This document shows, one piece after another, positions 37,741-50,340 of a DNA stretch of 64,000 nucleotides. Below the pieces are notes generated by a model. The model saw only the letters and a program-made list of their open reading frames with translations, did no database searches and was not told the DNA's origin. Source of the DNA: Vitis vinifera. Lineage: Eukaryota; Streptophyta; Magnoliopsida; Vitales; Vitaceae. Positions within the stretch are counted from its first letter, which is position 1. Every line of letters starts with the position of its first letter. The stretch is taken from the NCBI RefSeq assembly GCF_030704535.1, contig NC_081810.1:22110501-22174500 (forward strand), in the 5' to 3' direction. The position numbers and the translations under genes are program-made.

Positions 37741-39471
37741 TGTCTTACTTTCATAATCAAATATACAAAAAAAATAGTTTTTTTTATTTGTTTCCATAAA
37801 AATGATACACGTTCACTATATAAAAAGTTTACATAATTTTTTTTTTTATTTTTAATTATTTCTTAAAAGAAGATATTTTTTACCAAAAACTTATTCTACA
37901 CAATTTATATATATTGGGATTAAAAAGGTATATTTGAGAACACTTTCTAAAGAGGCCTTACATCCCATCTCTCAGAATTGATCTGAAATCTCAGAAATCT
38001 TAATTTATTGTCTTTGTAGTACCAAAGTTCATAGGATACCACACACCACGGTCTGCATAGCCATTGGCCACATGCCCTCTTTATCAAGGCAATCCTTCAT
38101 ACCAGATAATTTTGAAGTACGTATTGTTGTGAAAAGAAAATTAATGACACCATATATTATTTTTAGTTTCCACATGAATGTATTTATGACCCTTTTTGGA
38201 TGAGGATCCAAGTCAATTACTTGTATATAGAAGTTGGTAAGACAGTAAAGCCTTTCACCTCCAATTGAAAATATGGTTTTTTTTATAAAAAAAAAATTAT
38301 AAAAATATGAATAATAATTTTTAAAAAAAAACTATTTTCATGCACTAATTTACCACAAAACAAACACATTTTTTAAGGTGTTGGGTCCCCTTTCTTTTCA
38401 AAACCACGTCTACAACAATGTTTAATAATGTAAACAAACACTAGAGTAAACCCCATTAGACGTTAGAGACATTAGACATGATACATAGATGGAAAATATA
38501 AGTATATTTAACAACCCCACCCATCCACATTCAACCATTCCAGCCCAATCCCAATATTAAAAGCAAACCCACATCAGTGTTAGCCAGGCTTTAAATTCAA
38601 TGGTCATAAATAATGTATGGCATTGAAAGAGACAATGTGGTGTTGTCAAATCCAAGGACACTAATAATAAGCAATTTCCTTAAGTCAGTGTCTGCTTTAT
38701 GAATGCAAAGGATTAGTGGTAGGGAGTGTTTGTTATCATCAACATACATTCCCACTTTTGTATGAAAAGGGGGTTTTCTTCATTTGGGTTGTTGTCTCAT
38801 GGATCATAACCACACATGCTGACCATTTCAGTATGCTACTCCACAACCATATGCCACTTTCCAAGTGTCCCAAACTCCAATTATAGCAATGGACTCACAC
38901 ATCCTACCTAGCCTAGCTCTCTCCCAACTTCAGCCTTAATGGATAGGTAATGGTCATATTACAAAAGACCAAAGGATGTTTATTTATTAACATGATACGA
39001 TAAAAGTGGGTGTTTCATGGCTTCCCCTTTTTTTTTCTTCTCCTTTCACTTGTTCATTGAAAGGATTGGGACAGGCAAGAGATTGGTGTTCAACATGTCA
39101 ACAATTTTAAATTCTAAGGTTTTTTTTTTTTTTCTCTAAGTTGGTCTACCTTATCATCATGTTGCACTGTGGATTTGAAAAGGATTGACATTGGTGTTAT
39201 GTGAGATATTTTTATTTGAAATGAAAAGGAGAAAGTAGTCCCATGAATAAAAAAGGGACCTATGGGATTAGTGTCAAGTGTTATTATAAAGTAAAAGAAA
39301 TTCAAAGATGGGTTGGATCCTATCCTATCCAACAATAATCCCACATATAGATGAAGAAGCTTAAGCAATGACTCACATGATGTCCCATTATGGGGCACTA
39401 CAATGATAAAAAAGTTAGCACATTGTATACAATACTTTAAATATTATAAAATAAGATATAAAAAGCATCAA

Positions 39472-39511
39472 GTTGAGATGGCCGAGTTGGTCTAAGGCGC
39501 CAGATTAAGGT

Positions 39512-39544
<33 letters not shown>

Positions 39545-39552
39545 TCTCAACA
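39472..39552 (+). tRNA. tRNA-Leu (anticodon AAG)
   Basis: The acceptor arms GTTGAGA and TCTCAAC pair fully, followed by discriminator A. The D arm contains the type II 'TGGCCGAGTTGG' start. The anticodon arm CCAGA-TTAAGGT-TCTGG puts AAG at positions 34-36, reading CUU leucine codons (A34 normally becomes inosine). A long variable arm follows, as expected for tRNA-Leu, and the T arm is GTGGG-TTCAAAT-CCCAC. No intron. A T-rich run with seven consecutive Ts begins about eight bases after the gene and suits Pol III termination. This is a nuclear-type gene. Confidence 0.96.
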
Positions 39553-40321
39553 ATTCATTTTTCTTTTTTTGCCATACCCCTTTATAGGCCAGAAGCAGGC
39601 CTGGCCCAACAATTTCTGATGTGGACCAGTTGGTGACGTGCTGACCCAGTGGGCCAAGGCTTTGAATCTATACTCAAGTAATAGGCCAATCTTGGGCCCA
39701 GATTGAGGTTGTTGGGCTGGTTTAAATTTGATAAATTTCAGTTTGGCACACTTGGGGGTGTTTAATCTTTTAAACTATAAATCAAATCTCTATTTAAATT
39801 TGTGATGGACCATCCAACATAAACAAATGAGGCCTAATCTCCAAAATATGTTTTTATACGGACACAAAAGAGTTGGTTGATGGATCGCTATGCTTCCAGC
39901 TTTCATCTTCTAAGTGTTGAATTAATAATCAGAGGACCCCCATTGGCTTCTTCTGCTAACTGCTGTTGGACTTGATTAATTTCGATTACATTAATTGTGG
40001 TTCGTGATAGATTAGATGTTGAGAGCATGTTTGGATTAATTAGTAATGAATTTCCATGATATCCATGAATATGGAGTTGAAAAGAAAACACTAGTTTAAT
40101 TTGCTATATGAAGGGAAGGATAGAAGCAGAAGTAAGTATTATATTTAGTAGACTTTAAATGAAGTAGTTGCGAAGAATATAGTAGAGTTGAATGAATTTG
40201 ATTTAGACAAGGTCATATAAAAAATAAACAATCCATGGGTGGTTGGTAAAATATTGAAACGATAATCCAACCATTGAGTTGCAATTACTTGGAAGTTCGA
40301 ACCCACCAAACCCTATCCGGT

Positions 40322-40536
40322 GGTGTTTGTTTTTTGGCTGAATAGAAAAAGTCAAAATATATTATTTTTTCTATTCAATTAATAGTATCTTATTGATATT
40401 AACCAACATTATTAAAACGAATTTATTATCAATAAGTTTAATTTAATTATATCGATTGATGTCAATGAGTTACTTTTAACTTAATAGTAAAAGTCAAAAT
40501 ATTTGACTTTTTCTATTCAATCAAAAAACAAACACC
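40322..40536. mobile_element. MITE with long terminal inverted repeats
   Basis: The left end GGTGTTTGTTTTTTGG continues into 'ctgaatagaaaaagtcaaa'. The right end is its reverse complement over about 35 bases with two mismatches, ending 'ttttttgtttgg..' read inward, i.e. 'aaaaaacaaacacc' on +. The interior is AT-rich and non-coding, total 215 bp. I could not define a target-site duplication, so the superfamily (hAT or PIF/Harbinger) is open. Confidence 0.88.
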
Positions 40537-40861
40537 AATTAATCCGATCCCGAGTAATGATAAAAGAGGCCTTGACAAGGACCTTGCCTTTGTTTCTTCC
40601 TTCAAGCATGTTGTAAATGCATGACATTTTAATTCCCATTATGCTATTGCTATTACATTATTGCTCTTTCCATCATTACACAATGGGCAAGAATGTGTCC
40701 TCGTCCTCAGTGCATCATACATGTTATTCATTTTATAGTGAAATATGGTTGGTTAAAGTTAAACAATAAAAAATTGTAAATCCAAAACTTGAGGCCTTCA
40801 ATCTTTAGTGCATGTGTCTACATTTATATGAGAACTTTGCTTGATACGTTTGTGCCATGTG

Positions 40862-43051
40862 TGTCACGCCCCAAGACCCACTCCAAGGGCGTGACGGTCA
40901 TTTCACACCTCAAATCCGAAGGCTTAAAGTATAATCTGACCCAAACAATCATATTGTAACTGGATGTTACCAATTACCAAATACCTATTCAGAGTAGCGG
41001 AACAAAATCTAAAATCCTCAAATTCAATTTCCAAATAACTTCCAAATACCAAATGATCCAAATGAACATAACTAACAGTTAAACAAAATCCAACATAAAA
41101 TCCTAAGTCAAATCCTAATGATGACCATTCCTCAGCTTAGCCATCACTCCTCACCCGAACTAAGAGTACCTGAAAATTTTTCAATAATTGGGAATGAGCT
41201 CACAGCCCAATAAGGAATATTAATGCAGTTCATGGATCAAATATTTTCATTTCAAATAGGAGATATCATTTTTTTTTCTCATCAAATATCAGAGTTTCAA
41301 AAATACTAATATATTCAAAATTCAACCAACCATTTTCATATCAAATTCAAACACTTTCACATAAGATTCAATCAAATCCATTCAATTTTCATTACTCTGG
41401 TTATCAAATATCAAATGCCCAGTTAGGTGGGACTTTTCAAATGGGTGACTAGCCTCAAATTGTTCCTGGTGGACGGAATCAAACACTACTAGTACTAGTA
41501 ACCTCTAATCAAACCCCTAGAGGCTGGGGTCCAAATCAATTACATTCCACCATGAAATGTAAAGGTCAACTATTATATCCTGTTGACAAGGGCCAAATAA
41601 ACCAAAGTGATGTTTTTGTTCAAGTATTCAAATTTACACAACATAATATCTCCATATTTTGTGTCATAAATAAAACAAAATATTCCAACATAATATTTAG
41701 TGCAAAACAGTTTGATCCATGCATGGTAACAAAATATCATTTTCTTTTCCACAATTCAAAATAACATATAAAATAATTTAATTTTATAAATATTGCATTA
41801 ACTTCCCTTACCTCAAAAGAAGTCCTCAAAAACTTTGAAGAAAAATAATCCTGAAAATCAACTCTTCACCTCACAAAACATAAGAGGAACAATTATTACT
41901 ATTTACCTAAAATTATAGGTTTGACAATCCTAAAATTTTAGGTATTCAAATTATTATTATTTTTTATATATTTATGAAAGGTAATTTAATATATTCATAT
42001 TTTAAAAATTAATAAATTTCTAATTCATATAAAATTGAATTTATTTATTTATTTATTTTAAAAATTAATTTCTTGGAACACAACTTAATTAAACTATAAT
42101 TTATTTCAATAATTAATTTCTATGTTATTTATTAACTTACGCTCATAATTATAATAAAAAAAAACTTTACTTCCTTTTTATTTAAAACTTCTATTCTCTC
42201 ATTTTTATTTTTATTTTTTAAACATAAACTTTATTCCCAACAATACTCCATTATTGCCAACAAATAATCCATATATATATATATATTATCTAACAACACT
42301 CTTTATCCATCCGTACACACACCCACACCCCATATATATTATATATATTTTTTTTTTCTTTCTCCAATTCCACACGCGTCCTCCCATTTTTATTTTTTTT
42401 TTTTCCTTAAGCCATTCTCCGGTGTGCACAAACGCGTCTTCCAGATTTATTTATTTTTTTTCTCTAAAAGCTTAAGAATTTCCAATTTCTAACAGTAAAT
42501 CAAAATCTTAAATTTTCACTATTTTGATATTAAAATAAAATAAAAATAATAATAATAATAAACTAACCCTAATCTAAATCGAAATCTTCACAAGAATCTT
42601 TTTTTTTTTTTTAATAAAAAAGACTTAAGATCTCCCCAATTCCAATAATAAATCAAAATCTTAAATTTTCACTATTTGATATTAAAATGAATTAAAAAAA
42701 ATAATATAACCCTAATTTGGGGTTTTCCAAAAAAAATATATTTAATGTGCTTGAAATTAACTAATGAATCTAAAATAATAATCTAGGAGTTGGAAACTTA
42801 CCTATTAAGGTTTGTTCTTCAAACCTTGAAATCTGACATCAACTTCATGTTCTCTGGAAACTCTATGCGAACAGGAATACGATTAAAAAAAGAACATGAA
42901 AAAGAGAATTTTCTATTTATAACTAGGGTATTATTCGTAAAATTACTTTTTCACCCCTCTTCTATTTTATTAAATTAATTAATTAATTAATTTAATATCA
43001 TTATTAAGAATTTCCTAAGTTACCCTTTAAAAAGAAAACTTGGGCATTACA
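40862..43051. mobile_element. Solo LTR (2,190 bp) with 5-bp target duplication
   Basis: The unit starts TGTCACGCCCC and ends GGGCATTACA, so the ends are short imperfect inverted repeats with TG..CA termini. It is flanked on both sides by the perfect 5-mer ATGTG (40,857-40,861 and 43,052-43,056). The interior has no pol motif, only short open frames, and contains AT-rich and (AT)n stretches. This fits an LTR left by recombination between the two LTRs of one element. The first 40 bases also contain a perfect 9-bp inverted repeat, GTCACGCCC and GGGCGTGAC. Transcription orientation and Gypsy versus Copia origin were not determined. Confidence 0.88.
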
Positions 43052-43059
43052 ATGTGATT

Positions 43060-46000
43060 GTCTCTCACACTTAAAACCATTTTATGCTACTTAGATTTTG
43101 CAAATTAGTACATAATTAAAAGCTTAATATAGATGAAATGATAACTGAAGAGACGAAATCTTGATTTATTAATCTTCAATTATGAGACCCAAATTACATA
43201 ATAGCAATAATAATAATAATATAAAATTCTATACATGGAATATAAAGCGGATGGGTTGAATGAATGAATTTTGAAGGAGGCAACAAGGAATTGAGTAGGA
43301 ATGTAATGAAGTGGGAAATGGGGTGGGACCAGTGATGACAAAATCAGAAAATATTGCTAATATATCACCGTATTTTAGTAAAAAAACCGAAATTTTGTTC
43401 AAAAATCGGGAGTGGGAGCATGTGCACGTGGAAGAATTTTTCGTGATTTATCGACAATTTTTTGGGTGATGCTGTTTTTATTTCTAGTTTTTTTTTAAAT
43501 TTATCTTTTATTTTAAATTTATATTATCATTTTATCTTTTATTTTTAAATACTTTTCATATTTATTTCATTAATCCTATTTTTTAAAATTATCATCACTT
43601 CACTATTAATTTTTTTTTATATTTATCCTTTTAATTTTATTTAATTTTAAATATTTTTATTTTAAAATATTAAAAATATAATTTTACCCCAAAAAAATTG
43701 CTACAATACAAAAAATTAAGGAAATTCTAATATTTTATAAATTAAAATTAATTTGATAAGATAAATTAATAATAATTTAAATTATTTAAATAAATTAATA
43801 TTAATAGAAAAATTGTTAGCACATATTTTTAATAAAATTTTAGAACTTAAATTTCAAATAAAATATTTTATATAAATTAATTTATTTTTTCATTTAAAAT
43901 GTGATAAAACATGTTTTAAGGAAAGTATTTTAAAAATTTTAAAATAAATAAATATAAATATATTAAAAGAATTTAAGCTAATTTCTTTTATAAAAATTAG
44001 ATAAATATTATATTTAATCTTACTTATATCAATTACACTTCTAAAATAACTTTAATATATATATTATTTCTTATTTTATTATTTTTTGAAAATTTTTTAA
44101 ATATTTTTTATTAATTTTGAATTATTTATATTAAATTGATATTTATGTAAAAATATATTAATGTATCCGTACTTACGGATATTTTAAACCTTGGGTGGGC
44201 TGAGTCATAATAATAATAATGTGAATGGGGGGGGAGGGAGAGAGGGAGGGGGTTAGGCACGAGGAGTGACGCGCATGTGACGAGCGTTAATGCATGAAAG
44301 TAGGTAAAGGAAAGGAAAAAGAGAGAAATCAAGTCTGAAAGCAAAATTAGGAATGGCCGACAGACGTCATCAGGGGGTGGCGGTGAGAGGCTGAGACCCT
44401 CATATTTATTACTAACCATTAAAAAAATTTGGAGTAGCTTTAGCCTTTTGCTTTCAACTACTTTTTAATTTACACCCACATCCCCACTCCCACCTACCAC
44501 CCCATTTCATTTTCCCCACCAACCCCCTCCTCTCTCTCTCTCTCTCTCTCTCTTCAATTTGGAATAGGCTTAAGTTACTCTTGATTTACTTCCTTCACTT
44601 CAAAGAATTTGAGTTTTTAAAAATTTTAAATAAATAAATAAAAGATTTTGCTATCAACCTCCATCCAAACTCCAAACTCCAAACTCAAACTCAACCAAAC
44701 CCTTTCCCAAACTTGGATTTGTTCAGTGTTGAAAAAGCACTTTCAATTATTAATGCAATAGGATAATGCATTTAACCCTAATTATTTCCTTCTCATGCTA
44801 GGCTTTAAATTCAAGCTTTGTCCTACAATTCAAAAGAAAATTATTTACCAAAAGGGGGTCCAAACAATCAAATTCCAGGAATATTTAGGCCTCAGGGGCA
44901 TTGAATTGCGACTTAATTAAGTTACATCAAACAATAAAGTCATCATAAATATCGAAAATGAGGCAATGCAAATGGGGAAAACCAACCCAAAAGCTCAATT
45001 AGGGACTCCTTTTCTAACACCATGGGCTACAATAGTCTTCAATATTTGTGCTGCCATGTCCATGAATGAGCTCATCATGGCAACACCATGCTTTGGTTTC
45101 CAGCTATTCTCTTATCCAAACACCTCCTTATGTATTATGAATCTTGCAACACTTCTTTATCTCATTCAATATCTTTGATCATTTTGTGTGTTTTTCACGA
45201 TGAAGAAGAAAATTTTGACAGATGGGGAATTACTATCTTAATTTTTTTCATTATTTTCATATTTTTCTCTAAATTTATAATTTAAGAGTATATAAGCCTT
45301 TAAATAATTTTAATTTTTTTTTATATTTTTCATGGTAAATCAAATATAAAAAACAATTAATATTTTTCCCCTTCTATTAATACTTTCTATAACCTAAAAT
45401 TTAACTCCTCAATAATAGTAAGAATAACAATAATATTTATATAAAAAAAATCACATGTTAAAGGTTTCATTTCCATTCTTATTGAATTATATATTTTTAC
45501 CCGGAATTCATTTAACCATAATAAAAGAAAAAGCAAGTTAAATTTGGGATGAAAAGGAGAAGATGACACTTGGTCTTATATGGGCCTCCGATCTTTGTTG
45601 TCATGGGTGTCCTTCACCATTCTAAGGGAAAGGACAACGTGGCCACTAGACGCCACCAAGCAACTTGGCCTTGGCCCCTCCCAACAGTTGCACGTCCATC
45701 TCTCAACCCTAAGTGATTATACAATAATGTAATCAAATCAAGCATTGGATAGAATTTATTATGAGAAAGGAGGAAGAAGACGCTGGGCAACATACAGAAA
45801 AATTGAAAATCCAAGGGGGAACGAAGCGACAAAAAAGGAGATGTCTACCAAATTAGATTCCGTCGTTAAAAACTTAAAACACGTGATATCAATTATTGGA
45901 TTTCAGATCTATTGTTACAACACAGGAATTAAACGATGGCAAACCAACAGTAGCATGATTTGAAAAAATATCTTACTACGACAAAGAAGCCTACGGCTCG

Positions 46001-46425
46001 TGTGGACATTGAAATAATGGAAATGAAAATTGAAATTAAAATAAATAAATAAAAAATAGACATTCTATTTGTTGGTGTTGCTTTTGCTTTTGCTCAATGT
46101 CCCAAGCATCAAATACAAAGATTGGCTGGGAATGGTATTCACATTGTTACAGAGTAATAACCACAAATGTGATGGATAATCAAACTACATATTTACCCAA
46201 CAACAATGTTGCTTGTTGTTTAAAATCCCTTGATGAATTTAAAATCCAAAAAAGAAAATAATAAAAAGGGAATTTAAATGGACTTTTTGCCTTTTCTTGT
46301 AGGGGCGGATGGATGGATGGATGGATGGGTGGGTTATGCAAATAACAAATCTCTGGCTCTACCAATCTCTGGCTCTACCAGGAGAAGTGTGTTTTTTTTT
46401 TTTAACTTTTAACTTAAATCTGAAG
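43060..46425. other. Intergenic region, no gene seen
   Basis: 43,440-44,160 is extremely AT-rich. 44,220-44,400 is a GC-richer island with a G-run cluster at 44,226-44,252 and a GACGTC palindrome near 44,362-44,367. A CT run lies at about 44,530-44,553. Short frames here (44,126-44,419 minus, 45,614-45,832 minus) have no recognised motif. Downstream of the dehydratase stop are a (GGAT)n run at about 46,304-46,327 and a 16-bp tandem pair at 46,348-46,379. Confidence 0.45.
46348..46379. repeat. 16-bp perfect tandem pair in the 3' flank of the dehydratase gene
   Basis: 'aatctctggctctacc' occurs twice back to back (46,348-46,363 and 46,364-46,379), about 50 bp downstream of the stop codon on the minus strand, so probably within the 3'UTR. 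Confidence 0.9.
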
Positions 46426-46427
46426 TC

Positions 46428-47663
46428 TTAATCTCCCCCAGAAGGGCACCAAGGCGTCATGTCCATAGGATAGCTCCCCAACACCCTCAAGAAAGATGTG
46501 AACTCTTGAACCTCCGCCAGTGCGTTCTGGGCTCTGACTTCTGCCATGGATGCCTCGAAATCCACGTAGAACATGTACTCGAAGTGCTTTGCCGTTCCCA
46601 CGTTCGCGTCGTCCACCAATCTGATCGGACGGTTTCGGTGAGGTCTGCTCTCGATCTTCGTCAAGCTTATGTTTCTGAAGGCGAACGCTGACAGAACCTT
46701 GAACAGTACGGACGTTCCCTTGTCGTGTGCGAATACGATGCTGGTCTTGAATGGCCGGTCGGTGCGAGGGATGATTGGCTCGCGCGCAAGCATCACGAAC
46801 CGAGTCACGTTGCTCGAGTCGTCTTGGATGCCGTCCGCCAATATCTGGAGTCCGTACAGATCCGCCGCTCGGGCGCTCGCGATCGCCGCCGTATCTCGGA
46901 GGTTGTTCAACGCTACGTACTCCGCGGCTCCGGCGGTGTCGTCCACGGCCTCGCGAGCGACGTTGAGGCCGAGTTTGGTGAGCGTGTGCTCGCACTGGGC
47001 CAGGGCTTGAGGATGGCTTATCACGCGAGTCAGGTACTCTTTTCGCACTCCCGGTAAGGCTAACAGGCAGTGGTGCACCGGAAGTTGGACCTCGCCCACG
47101 ATGTGGAGGCGGTGGCGAAGCAGGAGGTCATAATTCCGGTGAATGCTGCCTCCGAGCGAGTTCTCCACCGGCAGCACAGCTCGATCGGCGATCCACAGCT
47201 CCACAGCCTGAAACGCCACCTCGAATTGGTCACACGGTATCGCCTCGCAGTTCGGATACGCTTTTCCGGCGGCGGCCTCGCTGTACGCGCCGGGAACACC
47301 CTGGTAAGCCACACGGAGCTCCGAGCCGTGCATCGGAGCGGGTGAGAGGTCGGTGATGGTGAGCGGCTTGGGCAGATTCTCGATGGGGACGAGATCTAGT
47401 GTCTTGTGGCCATTAACAGCGGTCAGATCGGCGTTGCCGCTCTTCTCGGTGTCTTGCTGCTGCGACACAACCTTGCTAGCTAAGATGGCGCAAGAGCTTT
47501 GCCAATCAGCTCGGCTGAACCCGACGCCGCCGGAGAAGTTAGAGTAGTCGGATTTGTAAACACATTGAACCACGAGTCGGTGTGGAGCGACGCGGTGAGT
47601 GGGAACGAGCGGCCTCGTCCTGATTAAGGATTTGAGATTAGGAGATGGAGATAGAGCCTGCAT
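46428..47663 (-). CDS. ADT: Plastidial arogenate dehydratase (arogenate/prephenate dehydratase)
   Basis: The enzyme decarboxylates and dehydrates arogenate to phenylalanine, the last step of the plastid arogenate route. The single uninterrupted frame encodes 411 residues. Residues 1 to about 105 are rich in S, R and P and look like a plastid transit peptide. The dehydratase domain runs from about 116 ([18 protein letters not shown]) through the [12 protein letters not shown] and ISHPQAL blocks to the conserved TRF at 287-289. The ACT regulatory domain follows from about 305, with the ESRP motif at 338-341 that binds phenylalanine in this family. The C terminus [10 protein letters not shown] is family-typical. 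Lack of introns matches the ADT3/4/5 group of Arabidopsis; that subgroup placement is inference. The gene is a GC-rich island in AT-rich surroundings, which opens several spurious frames on the opposite strand. A TATA-like motif lies about 135 bp upstream. Confidence 0.96.
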   Translation of the reverse strand: MQALSPSPNLKSLIRTRPLVPTHRVAPHRLVVQCVYKSDYSNFSGGVGFSRADWQSSCAILASKVVSQQQDTEKSGNADLTAVNGHKTLDLVPIENLPKPLTITDLSPAPMHGSELRVAYQGVPGAYSEAAAGKAYPNCEAIPCDQFEVAFQAVELWIADRAVLPVENSLGGSIHRNYDLLLRHRLHIVGEVQLPVHHCLLALPGVRKEYLTRVISHPQALAQCEHTLTKLGLNVAREAVDDTAGAAEYVALNNLRDTAAIASARAADLYGLQILADGIQDDSSNVTRFVMLAREPIIPRTDRPFKTSIVFAHDKGTSVLFKVLSAFAFRNISLTKIESRPHRNRPIRLVDDANVGTAKHFEYMFYVDFEASMAEVRAQNALAEVQEFTSFLRVLGSYPMDMTPWCPSGGD

Positions 47664-47795
47664 ATTCTGAATCTCTGATGACCAGGGGAAAAACCAAATG
47701 AAAAAGAAAAAGAGAAGAGAGGAGAGGGGGGTTGTAGCTTGGTGTTCTCTGACAAGGGAACGTCAAGCTGAGAGAAAGAAAAGGGGGTTTGGGGG

Positions 47796-47806
47796 TTTTA
47801 TATTAA
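47796..47806 (-). promoter_or_regulatory. TATA-like box of the arogenate dehydratase gene
   Basis: In minus sense the sequence reads 'ttaatataaaacc', about 135 bp before the start codon at 47,663. The interval down to the start codon is a pyrimidine-rich (minus sense) leader, common in plant 5'UTRs. Chosen by position and consensus only. Confidence 0.55.
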
Positions 47807-48470
47807 GATAGAGGGCAGTGGACGAGTCTTGAGAGGATGGTATGTATGTGTGTGCGCGTAGGTGGTTCGGTCAATCTCACACCTACCCCCCTCTCTTTCT
47901 TTCTCTCTTCTTGTCAGGTCTCCCTTCTCCTGTGCCCCTACCAACTCTGCCCCGCCTTCCTTTACTTTTTATCTTTAGTTTTGGAAACGCACAGTGACTT
48001 CTATTTATGGTCACTAACCAAACCCCTCTTTTTCTATGTCACAACTGCTTCTATTTTCATTTCGGAAATATCATACCATATTAAATTATTAATGACACCA
48101 TGATTTTTATTTATTTTTTTATTTTTTTATCTTTCCTTTATCCACTGTGAAGCCAGAAAAAATGATGGAAATTACACGGTGAGCCGTACGCTATATCATG
48201 GGATAAGAAAAGTTGCATAACGGAATTCCATAAATGTTTTAAGTGTTTAACGTTGACGCTGGATTGCCGTTTAAAAAGTTCAAAGCTTTTTTCTAAGCAT
48301 GATAGCATATTCGACGGCTAGAATTTTAATATAAAAATAAAGAAAATATCATTTCTTGTATAAACTTTATTTTGTTTTATCTTGTACAATAACTTATTTC
48401 ATATTTAATTAACTTTTATAATATCAATATTATTTTTAAAAAATTATAAATAAAAAAATATTCTAAATAA

Positions 48471-48829
48471 GATGTATGATAAACCAAATTAATAATTTAA
48501 AATAACTTAATAATTTAATTTAAGTTATTGATAAAATAACTTAATGATTTAAATTCAAAAGTAACTTTAAGTAATAAGTAAGATCAATTAACTTATTTTT
48601 AAGTTAATATCTTTATTTCACTTTTTTACCCTAATTACTTCTATGTTACTCTACCACCTTTAACTTTACTCAACCTCTTTTACTATAATTATAATTTATA
48701 AGAATAAATATGTCAATTTAATAATTTAAAATATGTTTTTAATTAATTTTATCAATTAACCTTAATATTTAAATTAAGAATTAAATAATAAATTAAGTAT
48801 TATTTATTTTAAAGTTTTGTCAAACATGC
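48471..48829. mobile_element. MITE family member, copy 1
   Basis: Starts near 'gatgtatgataaacc' with 'aacttaataatttaatttaag' following, and ends near 'taagtattatttattttaaa' with 'gttttgtcaaaca'. Its interior shares with 53,079-53,511 the order 'taactttaagtaataagta', 'aattaacttatt', 'acttttttac', 'cctcttttayy' and 'ataatttat'. Non-coding. Ends are degenerate inverted repeats. Confidence 0.7.
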
Positions 48830-49910
48830 TCTTACAAGATTAGCCAAAAACATTGTAAAATTTTTAGTATATTTTTAAATAGTAAGAGATAAAAATAAAA
48901 ATGAGGATTTAAAGCATCATTTGCATATACTTTCTATTTTTAAAGAAAAATAAATAAAAAATTCTATATAAATGCTAAAAATTTTAAAATATATATATAA
49001 ATTTACCGTTGGTTCTTAAAAATCACTTTTAAAATTTAACTTCATAAAAATAATTTAATTCCTCAATTTTTTTAAAATTGGGTTTTAGAAATCATTCCAT
49101 TTTTAATATAATTTTTTAAAATTTTCAAAGTTATTATTATTTTTTATTTTAAAAAATTGAAAATAAAAAGGATATCAAATATAAACTAAGAAATTGATTT
49201 TCCATAAAGAAGTTAAATTTTGGAACAAATTTAAAATGAAAGAAATGGATTTCAATTTCTTCATCCTCTTTGTTGCGGGTGAGAATCGAGATAAAAACCA
49301 TTTTTCTACTTATTTGGCATTGTAATAGAAATAGACAAGAAATAACTTATTTTATTATTTTAATTATTTAAAATCAAACAACAAGAATTTTAATTATCAA
49401 AATAAATAATTTTATTATCATATATAATAAAAAATGATGAAATAGTGATTTAACATTTGTAAAGTTAAAAGGTCTGTTTGGCATCTATTTTGAAAAATAA
49501 TTTTTTATTTTTTTCAATAGATTTTAATAATCAAATTTTTTTTTCTAAAAAGAATTTCACACAAAATGTTTTAGTTATTTGCTTATTTTAAAAAATAATT
49601 ATACAAATATATATAATAATTTAAAATAAAATTATAAACATAAAAATTATTTTTAAAATATATTTAAAAATATTAAAATTGTTGTCCAAATAAATTCTTA
49701 TTCTCCATGATATTATAAAATAATTTTAAAAAATTATTCTTAAAAATTATTTTTTTTAAATAATTAGCAAACGGGGTAAAAAATTTCTACATCAAATCCT
49801 TCCAATTTTCTTTGTTGGATATAGGACGATTCCAAATCAATTGCTTTCTTTTCGGTATAATCCTTGTGCAAAACATTTTTAAAAATTTTCTGACATGAAA
49901 CACTTCTATT

Positions 49911-50340
49911 TCAATCGGATTTGGGTTTGAAAATTGAAGCTACCAAGTAACCGTACATCTTGTCTTGACCCTGATAACAAAGTGGAGAGAGAAGAGAATA
50001 GTAGGAAAGATGGAATGATTGCTTGGTGTTGAAGGGGGAGATGGCCCAAGGTTTCCTAGTGAACCCCGCCATGGTCGAGAACCACTCCGCCTCCACGGCA
50101 CATGGGAGAGGCAGCGCACCCTTATTTTCTATAACTGAAATTCCTCCATTTCCACGTGATACAAATTTCAAACCACATAATTGCTTGGCCCTTCCAGGCA
50201 ACCTCAGTTGCATTTCCCCATCTTAGCTTCTCTGTCGTGCCCTGGCTTGCAGGTAACTTTCATCCCATTGATCGAAAAACAGATTCCAATTTTGGTGCCC
50301 GAAGCCCTAACCCACATGGTTTACGTGAAAAACGGTAGAT
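49911..50340. other. GC-richer patch with open frames on both strands, unassigned
   Basis: Between AT-rich flanks, about 50,020-50,340 has balanced composition and overlapping open frames, the longest being 100 codons on the minus strand (49,911-50,213) and 67 on + (50,023-50,226). An internal minus-strand ATG at about 50,072 would give a short peptide starting MAGFTRKPWAISPF. I do not recognise any of these products. It could be a promoter or exon of an unrecognised gene or a non-coding RNA. Confidence 0.25.

Larger units (their letters stand above)
33900..39470. other. Intergenic region, AT-rich, no gene seen
   Basis: No supported coding region. It holds an (AT)n run at about 35,247-35,270, a G-rich run at about 35,837-35,850, AT-rich interspersed repeats near 36,185-36,500 and 37,300-37,740, and a perfect 55-bp tandem duplication. 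Open frames such as 36,720-36,986 (+) and 34,700-34,885 (+) have no recognised motif and are probably chance. Confidence 0.45.

Noticed and set aside
40280-40320. tRNA-like 'gttcgaaccc' phrase
   Set aside because: No matching acceptor, D or anticodon arms could be folded around it.
42254-42475. 73-codon + frame rich in Y, I and F
   Set aside because: It is AT and T-run sequence inside the solo LTR; no protein character.
46414-46995. 193-codon minus-strand frame and several + frames over the dehydratase
   Set aside because: They are shadows of the GC-rich arogenate dehydratase gene in other frames, with arginine-rich chance translations.
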